Shown in pieces: positions 24,254-31,443 of a stretch of DNA of 64,000 bases; position 1 is the stretch's first letter; each line of letters starts with the position of its first letter. The notes under the pieces are model-generated. The model saw nothing but the letters and a program-made list of their open reading frames with translations. It made no database searches and was not told the origin of the DNA. A program made the position numbers and the translations under genes. The DNA lies in the NCBI RefSeq assembly GCF_042643265.1, contig NZ_JBHRRZ010000001.1, positions 124,001-188,000 on the forward strand, written 5' to 3'. This stretch comes from Virgibacillus_O sediminis. GTDB lineage: Bacteria > Bacillota > Bacilli > Bacillales > Amphibacillaceae.

Positions 24254-26257
24254 ATGGCAGACAGAATTGAACAGCAATCAATCAATACCATTCGTACCTT
24301 ATCCATTGACGCAATTGAAAACGCAAACTCCGGACATCCAGGTTTGCCAATGGGTGCCGCTCCGATGGCATACACATTGTGGACGGATTTTATGAACCAC
24401 AATCCTAAAAATTCCAAATGGTTTAATAGAGACCGTTTTGTATTATCCGCAGGACATGGATCCATGCTCCTATACAGCCTCTTGCACCTTTCCGGCTATA
24501 ATGTAACCATGGAAGACCTGAAAGGATTCCGCCAGTGGGATTCAAAAACACCAGGTCACCCTGAAGTACATCATACAGATGGGGTGGAAGCAACAACAGG
24601 ACCTCTTGGGCAGGGGATAGCTATGTCCGTAGGAATGGCTATGGCAGAAGCTCATTTAAGTGCAAAATTCAATAAAGAAGATATTAATGTAGTGGACCAC
24701 TATACTTATGCAATTGTCAGTGATGGCGACTTAATGGAGGGGATCTCCCATGAAGCTGCTTCTCTGGCAGGGCACCTGGGCTTAGGAAAGCTCATTGCAC
24801 TCTATGATTCCAATGATATTTCTCTAGATGGTGATTTGGACCGTTCTTTTTCGGATAATTCAGAGCAGCGGTTCAAGGCGTATGGCTGGCAAGTGCTCCG
24901 TGTTGAGGACGGTAATGATGTAGACGAGCTTCGTCATGCTATTAAAGAAGCACAGAAGAACACAGATCAGCCGACACTGATTGAAGTGAAAACGGTTATT
25001 GGTTATGGTTCCCCTAATAAATCAGCTTCAGCTGCATCCCATGGCGCTCCTCTTGGAGGCGATGAGGTTAAGCTCACTAAAGAATTCTATAAGTGGGAAC
25101 ATGAGGAATTCCATGTACCTGAAGATGTCTATGCTGATTTCAACGAGAAGATTGGAAAGCAGGGGGAAGAAGCTGAAGCAGCTTGGAATAAAACATTGGA
25201 AACATACAAGGAAAAATACCCTGAACTTGCAGAGGAATTTGAACTTGTTCTTTCAGGAGAGCTTCCGGCTGACTGGGATAAAGAACTTCCTGTTTTTGAA
25301 CCAGAGAAGGACACGCTGGCAACTCGTGCATCCTCAGGTAAGGTCCTGAACGCTATTGCCAAGTCCGTTCCGAACTTCTTTGGCGGAAGTGCCGATTTAG
25401 CTGGTTCAAACAAAACTCTGATTGAGGGAGAAGATGATTTCTCTCGTAAAAACTATGCTGGAAGAAACATCTGGTTCGGTGTACGTGAACACGCAATGGG
25501 GGCTGCCCTCAATGGTATGGCATTACATGGAGGACTGAAGGTATTTGCGGGTACATTCTTTGTCTTCAGTGATTATCTGCGTCCGTCCATTCGCTTGGCA
25601 TCTATTATGCAGACTCCAGTAACCTATGTGTTTACCCATGATTCTATTGCTGTCGGTGAAGATGGTCCTACTCATGAACCAATTGAACAACTGTCCTCAC
25701 TGAGAGCAATGCCTGGTCTTTCTTTGATCCGTCCGGCAGATGCTAATGAGACACAGGCAGCATGGAGGCTGGCATTAGAATCCAAAGATCAGCCGACTGC
25801 TCTAGTGCTGACAAGACAGAACCTTCCAACACTCGAAGGTACGAAAGAAAATGCTTATGAGGGTGTTAAGAAAGGCGCATATGTTGTAAGCAAAGCCGAT
25901 AAAGAAACACCTGATGCACTGCTTCTTGCCACTGGTTCCGAAGTACAGCTGGCTGTCCGTGCGCAACAGGAATTGAAAGAAAAAGGCATTGATGTCAATG
26001 TAGTCAGCATGCCGTCTTGGGATCGGTTCCAATCTCAGGATGAAGCATACCGTAATGAAGTCCTTCCACCGGCCGTCAAGAGCCGTGTAGCCATTGAGAT
26101 GGGATCTCCATTTGGCTGGGAGCGTTATGTAGGTGATGAAGGAAAAGTTCTAGGAATTGACAGGTTCGGCGCCTCCGCAAATGGCGAAAAGGTTATGGAG
26201 GAGTACGGCTTCACTGTTGAAAATGTAATTAAATATGTAGAGTCCGTAATCAAGTAA
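24254..26257 (+). CDS. tkt: Transketolase
   Basis: A 667-residue thiamine-diphosphate enzyme of the non-oxidative pentose phosphate pathway that moves two-carbon units between sugar phosphates. HGSMLLYSLLHL and GHPE-type substrate histidines are near the N terminus; the ThDP motif runs from VSDGDLMEG to DSNDIS; the catalytic glutamate lies in GVREHAMG; VFTHDSIAVGEDGPTHEPIEQL is the transketolase signature. Length is normal. AAAGGAG precedes the ATG. A terminator follows. Confidence 0.97.
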   Translation: MADRIEQQSINTIRTLSIDAIENANSGHPGLPMGAAPMAYTLWTDFMNHNPKNSKWFNRDRFVLSAGHGSMLLYSLLHLSGYNVTMEDLKGFRQWDSKTPGHPEVHHTDGVEATTGPLGQGIAMSVGMAMAEAHLSAKFNKEDINVVDHYTYAIVSDGDLMEGISHEAASLAGHLGLGKLIALYDSNDISLDGDLDRSFSDNSEQRFKAYGWQVLRVEDGNDVDELRHAIKEAQKNTDQPTLIEVKTVIGYGSPNKSASAASHGAPLGGDEVKLTKEFYKWEHEEFHVPEDVYADFNEKIGKQGEEAEAAWNKTLETYKEKYPELAEEFELVLSGELPADWDKELPVFEPEKDTLATRASSGKVLNAIAKSVPNFFGGSADLAGSNKTLIEGEDDFSRKNYAGRNIWFGVREHAMGAALNGMALHGGLKVFAGTFFVFSDYLRPSIRLASIMQTPVTYVFTHDSIAVGEDGPTHEPIEQLSSLRAMPGLSLIRPADANETQAAWRLALESKDQPTALVLTRQNLPTLEGTKENAYEGVKKGAYVVSKADKETPDALLLATGSEVQLAVRAQQELKEKGIDVNVVSMPSWDRFQSQDEAYRNEVLPPAVKSRVAIEMGSPFGWERYVGDEGKVLGIDRFGASANGEKVMEEYGFTVENVIKYVESVIK

Positions 26258-26263
26258 TAACCA

Positions 26264-26298
26264 AAAAGATGGTTCCTTTAAGGGGCCATCTTTTTTTC
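26264..26298 (+). terminator. Terminator of tkt
   Basis: AAAAGATGG pairs with CCATCTTTT and continues in a run of T. The T-run overlaps the 0A box that follows. Confidence 0.9.
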
Positions 26299-26302
26299 GA
26301 CA
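26296..26302 (-). promoter_or_regulatory. 0A box upstream of sirA
   Basis: TTCGACA is the exact complement of the Spo0A box TGTCGAA. It lies about 30 bp upstream of the -35 region of the sirA promoter (TGACAT at 26330, TATAAT at 26355-26360), an activator-like position. Confidence 0.6.
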
Positions 26303-26384
26303 AAACTAGTGTGGTTTTACAATAGGAAGTGACATTTTTTTGGAGGTGAATACGTATAATAGATGATAAAAGGAGATGATTGCA

Positions 26385-26855
26385 GTGTATGAGTATTCTA
26401 TCTTTTGGATAAAAGAAGAAATAGCGAATAATTATTTCCATAAAAGTGATCTATTATATCGTTTTATATATGAATACCAGCGTAATCACCGCCGTCCAGA
26501 TTTAAAGGATCAATTTAATTATATAACTAACAGTTTTTCCGTTTCTAATTTAGTTACATACCTGAAGACATGCCGGGACTTAGGTTTTGTCGGCAGTGAG
26601 AAAATTAGTATTAGGGGAAATATGGTGGAAATCTACCTAAATGAGAAATATATTTCTTTACAGATAAAAGAGAAACAATTACAATTCGTTTGTAAGACAC
26701 TACAGGATGCAGAAGATCTGCTGTTTCCGCTGTTGCGGAAGTTCGATAACAAGTTATTCGTGGTTGGTAACAACCATAGAAAATTTGGGTGGATATCACC
26801 AATACAGCAGCTTAATGTTTCCCTCAGTGGACAAGTGTTGTATTCTTATCCCTAA
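26385..26855 (+). CDS. sirA: Sporulation inhibitor of replication SirA
   Basis: A 156-residue protein. VYEYSIFWIKEEIANNYFHK aligns with the N terminus of B. subtilis SirA (YneE), and the C-terminal NNHRKFGWISPIQQ matches its SKRYGWLNPVKE. SirA is made under Spo0A control and binds domain I of DnaA to stop new replication rounds at sporulation onset. GTG at 26385 is preferred because AAAGGAG lies 9 nt upstream and the length then agrees with homologues; the ATG at 26376 overlaps the SD. Its locus position after tkt is conserved. Confidence 0.88.
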   Translation: MYEYSIFWIKEEIANNYFHKSDLLYRFIYEYQRNHRRPDLKDQFNYITNSFSVSNLVTYLKTCRDLGFVGSEKISIRGNMVEIYLNEKYISLQIKEKQLQFVCKTLQDAEDLLFPLLRKFDNKLFVVGNNHRKFGWISPIQQLNVSLSGQVLYSYP

Positions 26856-26900
26856 TTTACTATACTGTATAGGAGACAACACGAAGGAGGAAAGCTTGAA

Positions 26901-27128
26901 ATGAGCACGATTTGGGTCGTATTAATAGCAATTTTGGCATTGATTGCCGGTGTTGCGCTTGGATTTTTCATTGCACGAAAGTATATGATGAATTATTTAA
27001 AGAAAAACCCGCCAATTAATGAACAGATGCTTCGCACACTAATGATGCAGATGGGACAGAAGCCTTCCCAGAAGAAAATCAATCAGATGATGCGGGCGAT
27101 GAACAACCAGAATCAGTCCGGAAAGTAA
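26901..27128 (+). CDS. yneF: UPF0154 membrane protein YneF
   Basis: A 75-residue protein with one N-terminal transmembrane helix (about residues 4-24) followed by the conserved cytoplasmic tail FIARKYMMNYLKKNPPINEQ and MRAMNNQ. Function is unknown in all Bacilli. GAAGGAGG precedes the ATG. Position between sirA and ccdA is conserved. Confidence 0.93.
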   Translation: MSTIWVVLIAILALIAGVALGFFIARKYMMNYLKKNPPINEQMLRTLMMQMGQKPSQKKINQMMRAMNNQNQSGK

Positions 27129-27134
27129 TATGCA

Positions 27135-27157
27135 ATTATTAATCATTCATTAATAAT
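27135..27157. repeat. AT-rich inverted repeat after yneF
   Basis: ATTATTAAT-CATTC-ATTAATAAT: perfect 9-bp arms 7 bp after the yneF stop, flanked by two direct ATATGCA copies. The stem is too AT-rich for a strong terminator and no T-run follows; it may mark an operator. Confidence 0.5.
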
Positions 27158-27315
27158 GATATGCATACGAACATACTCCTTGCTATCCTAATAGTTGGGG
27201 GTATTTTTAATTTTTGCACTTTCCGTGTGAATGTTGGGGTATTGTCAAAAATGATTGCTTTTCTGCCCTTATAATTCTGATAAAATGAATAAAGCGATGT
27301 TTTAGGAGGATTACT

Positions 27316-28020
27316 ATGGAAGAGATTAATGTCTTTCTCGCTTTTGGGGCAGGCTTTCTGTCATTTGTTTCGCCCTGTGTTTTACCGCTTTTTCCTGCCT
27401 TTTTATCTTACATAACTGGAATGAGTGTAAGCGAAATACAGGAAGAGAACAAAAAACTCAATAAAAAAGCGATGCTGCATACCTTATTCTTTTTGCTTGG
27501 TTTTTCCAGCGTTTTCATCATGATCGGGTTTACCACCTCTTTTATTTCGGAATTTTTGATGACTTATCAGGATATAATCAGGCAGATCGGAGCAGTTTTA
27601 ATTATCTTTTTTGGTCTAGTGATTGTAGGAGTATTGAATTTTGAATTTCTCATGAAAGACAGGAAAATTAGATTCAAGAACCGTCCAGCCGGATTTTTCG
27701 GTTCCTACTTGGTTGGTACCGCATTCTCACTTGGATGGACTCCATGTACGGGCCCGATCCTAGCAATTGTATTATCTTTGGCAGCAACTAACCCTGATAT
27801 CGGGATGATTATGATGGTCAGCTATGTGTTAGGATTTTCTATTCCGTTCTTTTTGCTTTCCCTATTTATCGGTAAGCTGAGATGGTTTAAGAGAAATAGT
27901 GGATGGCTAGTGAAAGTAGGCGGTTATGTGATGATCGGGATGGGGATTGCCCTATTTTTTGACTGGACCACCAAAATTACTGCATTTTTAGCTGGATGGT
28001 TTGGTTTTTACGGATTTTAA
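27316..28020 (+). CDS. ccdA: Cytochrome c biogenesis / thiol-disulfide transporter CcdA
   Basis: A 234-residue membrane protein with six hydrophobic segments. The redox cysteines lie in FVSPCVLPLFPAFLSY (segment 1) and LGWTPCTGPILA (segment 4). CcdA carries reducing equivalents from cytoplasmic thioredoxin to extracytoplasmic thiol proteins for cytochrome c maturation and spore cortex synthesis. AGGAGG precedes the ATG. In B. subtilis yneI follows, but here an MnhB-like gene takes that place. Confidence 0.95.
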   Translation: MEEINVFLAFGAGFLSFVSPCVLPLFPAFLSYITGMSVSEIQEENKKLNKKAMLHTLFFLLGFSSVFIMIGFTTSFISEFLMTYQDIIRQIGAVLIIFFGLVIVGVLNFEFLMKDRKIRFKNRPAGFFGSYLVGTAFSLGWTPCTGPILAIVLSLAATNPDIGMIMMVSYVLGFSIPFFLLSLFIGKLRWFKRNSGWLVKVGGYVMIGMGIALFFDWTTKITAFLAGWFGFYGF

Positions 28021-28088
28021 TGGATTTTCACGCGTGTTTATACTATCATTATTAAATATAATGTTGTGAAAGAAGGGGACGGATTTAT

Positions 28089-28523
28089 ATGCATACACCG
28101 AATGATTTAATTTTAAAGACGACAACCTCGGTAATAACATTTATTCTGCTAGGATTTGCTATCTATCTGTTCATTGCTGGCCATAATTCTCCAGGTGGCG
28201 GGTTTGTAGGGGGATTATTGACCTCCGGTGCCATTTTGCTGCTGAATATGGCTTATGGAATGGAAGCGGTCCGAAAGATGCTTCCGATCAATTATACGAC
28301 GATGATACCGGTTGGGTTAGCGATTGCAGTAGGCACGGGTGCGGGATCATTCCTATTTGGTGTTCCATTCCTATCCCAGACGTTCGGATACTTTCATTTC
28401 CCAATTTTTGGAGAAGTTGAACTTGCTACGGCAATGTTGTTTGATTTGGGTGTCTATTTCACGGTTGTCGGTGTTATGATGACCATCATATTAACAATCG
28501 CCGAGGACACGGAGCAGCAGTAG
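28089..28523 (+). CDS. Orphan MnhB/MrpB-type Na+/H+ antiporter subunit
   Basis: A 144-residue membrane protein with four hydrophobic segments. NDLILKTTTSVITFILL, the loop GHNSPGGGFVGGL, and the C-terminal VELATAMLFDLGVYFTVVGV are diagnostic of the MnhB (DUF4040-adjacent) subunit of Mrp antiporters. Mrp systems normally need six or seven subunits encoded together; no other mrp gene is in this window. AAGGGG lies 10 nt before the ATG. It occupies the yneI position between ccdA and ccdC, so a separate role or assembly with remote subunits are both possible. Confidence 0.85.
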   Translation: MHTPNDLILKTTTSVITFILLGFAIYLFIAGHNSPGGGFVGGLLTSGAILLLNMAYGMEAVRKMLPINYTTMIPVGLAIAVGTGAGSFLFGVPFLSQTFGYFHFPIFGEVELATAMLFDLGVYFTVVGVMMTIILTIAEDTEQQ

Positions 28524-28534
28524 GAGGAACTAAA

Positions 28535-28588
28535 ATGTCCAAAATGTTTGTTGGCTGCCTGTGCATAACGGCAGGGAAGAGTGATTAA
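28535..28588 (+). CDS. 17-residue leader-like ORF before ccdC
   Basis: MSKMFVGCLCITAGKSD is preceded by AGGAGG at 7 nt spacing, a better SD than that of ccdC. Its TAA lies one base before the ccdC ATG, so ribosomes terminating here could reinitiate on ccdC. The CLC motif may be chance. It could be a translational coupling leader or a remnant of yneI. Confidence 0.35.
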   Translation: MSKMFVGCLCITAGKSD

Positions 28589-28589
28589 C

Positions 28590-29066
28590 ATGTTCTGGTT
28601 AATAGCTAGTACCATTGTTGCTGCCTGCATGGCTTCTATCATGATTGTCATTCGTCTAAGAGCGTCAAAAAGACCGGCATCTCTTAGAAAGATTATCCTT
28701 CCTCCCTTATTTATGAGTACGGGGGCGTTGATGTTTATCTTTCCAGCTTTCCATATCAATCTTTTCCAGTTCATGGAAGCAGCGGCAGCAGGAATGGTTT
28801 GCTCTATCTTTTTGATTAAAACGACAAAATTTGAAGTCAGGGATCAGGCTATATATTTAATTCCCTCCAAATTATTTGCATTGATTTTAGTTGCTCTATT
28901 GGTATTTCGCTTAATCTTCAAATTGATCATCGGAAGTACGATCTCTTTTGGTGAAACAAGTGGGATGTTCTTTATTCTCGCTCTATTCATGATCCTAACC
29001 TGGCGGTCGGTAATGTTATATAAATACATACAGCTGGAAAGGGATCTTAAGTGCCGGACAGCATAA
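28590..29066 (+). CDS. ccdC: CcdC family membrane protein
   Basis: A 158-residue membrane protein with about five hydrophobic segments, matching B. subtilis CcdC (YneJ): KIILPPLFMSTGALMFIFPAF, SIFLIKTTKFEVRDQAIYL and ETSGMFFILAL align with it. CcdC is associated with cytochrome c maturation by locus but is not essential for it; its role is unclear. ATG at 28590 is used; an in-frame GTG at 28581 is possible but overlaps the leader ORF. A strong terminator follows. Confidence 0.88.
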   Translation: MFWLIASTIVAACMASIMIVIRLRASKRPASLRKIILPPLFMSTGALMFIFPAFHINLFQFMEAAAAGMVCSIFLIKTTKFEVRDQAIYLIPSKLFALILVALLVFRLIFKLIIGSTISFGETSGMFFILALFMILTWRSVMLYKYIQLERDLKCRTA

Positions 29067-29102
29067 AAAAGTGCGCCAAGTGTTCCTTGGCGCACTTTTT
29101 TA
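29065..29102. terminator. Bidirectional terminator after ccdC
   Basis: AAAAAAGTGCGCCAAG and its exact complement CTTGGCGCACTTTTTT around a 5-nt loop. It ends the ccd operon; the opposing gene yneK is 220 bp away. Confidence 0.93.
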
Positions 29103-29321
29103 ATTTAGTAACTAAGAATTTTAGGCTCATCGGTAACCTATCAACTGGAATAGCCTGCTCCGCTCTAACAAAGCAAGTTTTCCTTCCACTTAAATATAAC
29201 AAGTAAAAGGGCCACACACCATATGGCAGACCAACGAGCATTGAATAATTTCTAGTGGCCGCAGCAACATAATGGCACTATAAGGGCCAAGAGTTGGCAT
29301 GGCCACCTGTTCTAATTTCTT

Positions 29322-29843
29322 TCACCTGCTGGTTGGATAGCGATCCTGCCAATCCTCTGCATAATCCTTTTTTGATAAATTAAATAAGTGCTCATAAGGT
29401 TTTGTGTCAATATCCTTTTCTTTTAGTTTTTTCCTTAAGAACTTATGATCCCTTTTCGGGGTAGCCACAATATAACCTTCTATTAGTGTTTCCTTCGTAA
29501 TAACCTCATCTTTTTTCTGAAGGGCCATTTCTCCAATTTTGCTAGCAATCTTATGCCTGGCTACATCCCGAAACAATTCAGGAACAGGGGAGACAAGTTC
29601 CTCCAGAAATTCCTTTTCTTCCTCCTGCCACATATGTCTCGTTTTCTCCATGTAATATTCTTCCCAATCCATATCCGAACGCCCATCAGCTTTCGGCAGT
29701 TTTTTCAAGAATTTACGGAACATGAAGAATCCGCCGATTCCCATTAGACCAATCATTATAAAACCCCAAAGAACAATTAAGTAATCCATCATATCTGCCA
29801 ACTCTTTCACCTGATCTTCCAAGAGAACAATAGAGGAATCCAT
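29322..29843 (-). CDS. yneK: DUF2621 membrane protein YneK
   Basis: A protein of up to 173 residues with one membrane helix (about residues 20-43) and a cytoplasmic domain containing the DUF2621 blocks HMWQEEEKEFLEELVSPVPELFRDVARHKIA and GYIVATPKRDHKFLRK. Function unknown; the family is limited to spore formers. The first ATG lacks an SD, and internal ATGs at 29792/29789 would give the shorter N terminus seen in B. subtilis, so the start is uncertain. Confidence 0.85.
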   Translation of the reverse strand: MDSSIVLLEDQVKELADMMDYLIVLWGFIMIGLMGIGGFFMFRKFLKKLPKADGRSDMDWEEYYMEKTRHMWQEEEKEFLEELVSPVPELFRDVARHKIASKIGEMALQKKDEVITKETLIEGYIVATPKRDHKFLRKKLKEKDIDTKPYEHLFNLSKKDYAEDWQDRYPTSR

Positions 29844-30071
29844 TATTTTCTATTCCGAAGCAATTTATTTTTTGTTCTCTTTATAGTAATATTACATATA
29901 ATTAGAAAGTAAAATTATGGTAGTTACATATTTACTGTTATCATTAATTATAGTAGGAATTTATAAGATAAACAAGATTCATGTCAACTAGCTGTTGCAT
30001 CTTTAGAGATAATGCACTTTACAGACGAGATCAACCAGGTTTCTACATTTTGGAGGGGGGAAATCACTATA

Positions 30072-31178
30072 ATGCAATATAAGAACCATGGCAGAGAAGG
30101 AGTCTCAGGGATCTATCCAAGCTTCCCAGAACAAATACAGACCGATCAGTCTAAGCTCCCTCCATCAATTTTGAGATGGATAGGTGAGGCTGCTGATGCA
30201 GTGATAATTGTATGGGATGAAGATGGGAATGCCCAGTATATTTCCAGGGCCTTTGAGCAATCGCTTGGATATAAATTGTCCGAAATCCAAGCGCTGAAAT
30301 GGCATGATTTGGTATCTCGGCAAGATGCCTGCTATATAAAGAAAACAATCGATAAAAGTGGAGGACACGACCAGGTATTTACAAGCAGTCTTCTACATAA
30401 GAACGGCCAGTATATCAGGTGCCAATGCAAACTGAGAAAGATTACAGATCAAATGACTGGCTCCATATTTTACGCTAGTATCATTAAAGACATGACAGAG
30501 AGAAAAGAATTGGAAGAAATGATTATTCGCTATGAAAAAATGTCGGATGCAGGGCAGCTTGCGGCAGGTATTGCCCACGAGATACGGAATCCTCTGACCT
30601 CATTGAAAGGATTTTTGCAGCTTCTCCAGGCAAAAGTAAAGGGAAGAGATGAATACTATAAGATAATGCTTGAAGAAATTGAAAAAATGGAAAAAATCAC
30701 CACCGAACTATTGTTTGTTTCCAAACCATTAACCGAAAATATGAAAATGGAACCCGTAACCGAAATGATTGAGGATGTAGTGACACTTTTGTCAACACAG
30801 GCAAGAATAAAGGGAATCGACATTGAGTATGCGGGAGAAGATGGCGCATTTGTCTATTGTGATCGTTCACAGGTTAAGCAAGTACTCCTCAATTTAATTA
30901 AAAATGCTGTAGAAGCGATGGAAGAACCAGGCACCATTCAGGTGAAAGCCAAAAAAAGTGAGGAAGATGTTTGTATACAGATAATTGATGAAGGTGCCGG
31001 CATTCCGGAAGAGCTCATTCAAAAATTAGGGGAACCCTTTTTCACGACAAAAAAAAGTGGGACTGGCCTTGGACTAATGATTACCAAGAAAATTCTTGAA
31101 AGGCATAATGGAAAACTGTCCATTAAAAGAAACAGAGAAAAAGGCAGCACTTTCGGAATATACTTTCCGATACAGTAA
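30072..31178 (+). CDS. PAS-domain sensor histidine kinase, KinA/KinE-like
   Basis: A 368-residue soluble kinase without membrane segments. One PAS domain (about residues 40-150, AADAVIIVWDEDGNAQYISRAFEQ...) precedes the H box AAGIAHEIRNPLTSLKGFLQ, N box NLIKNAVEA, G1 DEGAGIP, F/G2 EPFFTTKKSGTGLGL. The SLKGFLQLLQ after the phosphorylated His is typical of sporulation phosphorelay kinases feeding Spo0F. No response regulator is adjacent, also as in such kinases. ATG at 30072 has GGAGGGGGG upstream; the longer frame from 30012 has no SD. Signal unknown. Confidence 0.85.
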   Translation: MQYKNHGREGVSGIYPSFPEQIQTDQSKLPPSILRWIGEAADAVIIVWDEDGNAQYISRAFEQSLGYKLSEIQALKWHDLVSRQDACYIKKTIDKSGGHDQVFTSSLLHKNGQYIRCQCKLRKITDQMTGSIFYASIIKDMTERKELEEMIIRYEKMSDAGQLAAGIAHEIRNPLTSLKGFLQLLQAKVKGRDEYYKIMLEEIEKMEKITTELLFVSKPLTENMKMEPVTEMIEDVVTLLSTQARIKGIDIEYAGEDGAFVYCDRSQVKQVLLNLIKNAVEAMEEPGTIQVKAKKSEEDVCIQIIDEGAGIPEELIQKLGEPFFTTKKSGTGLGLMITKKILERHNGKLSIKRNREKGSTFGIYFPIQ

Positions 31179-31272
31179 GTTATAACTTTAGACCATACTT
31201 CTTTTCCTTTGGTATAATTTTTACTTATCATTTTAAATAAGATATTGATATATCTACTTTTATGTTAAATAA

Positions 31273-31301
31273 TTGTTTTATAGACTGTCTTCGTATAAAA
31301 T
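31273..31301 (+). promoter_or_regulatory. Candidate acnA promoter
   Basis: TTGTTT (31273-31278) and TAAAAT (31296-31301), 17 bp apart, lie about 140 bp before the aconitase start. The clear CcpC dyad (ATAA-N7-TTAT) known from B. subtilis citB was not found at this position; related AT-rich dyads occur but none is convincing. Confidence 0.4.
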
Positions 31302-31443
31302 ATAACTCGAAATGATAATTTTCATTCATTTCTTATCTTAATGAAAGTATCAGTAATTTGAAATGTGAAAATGGTCATATACCCGTTTTCTGATGGAAAT
31401 TCGGTGCAGTGGCCAAAGCAAGTATTGGGAGAGGGGTTAAAAT

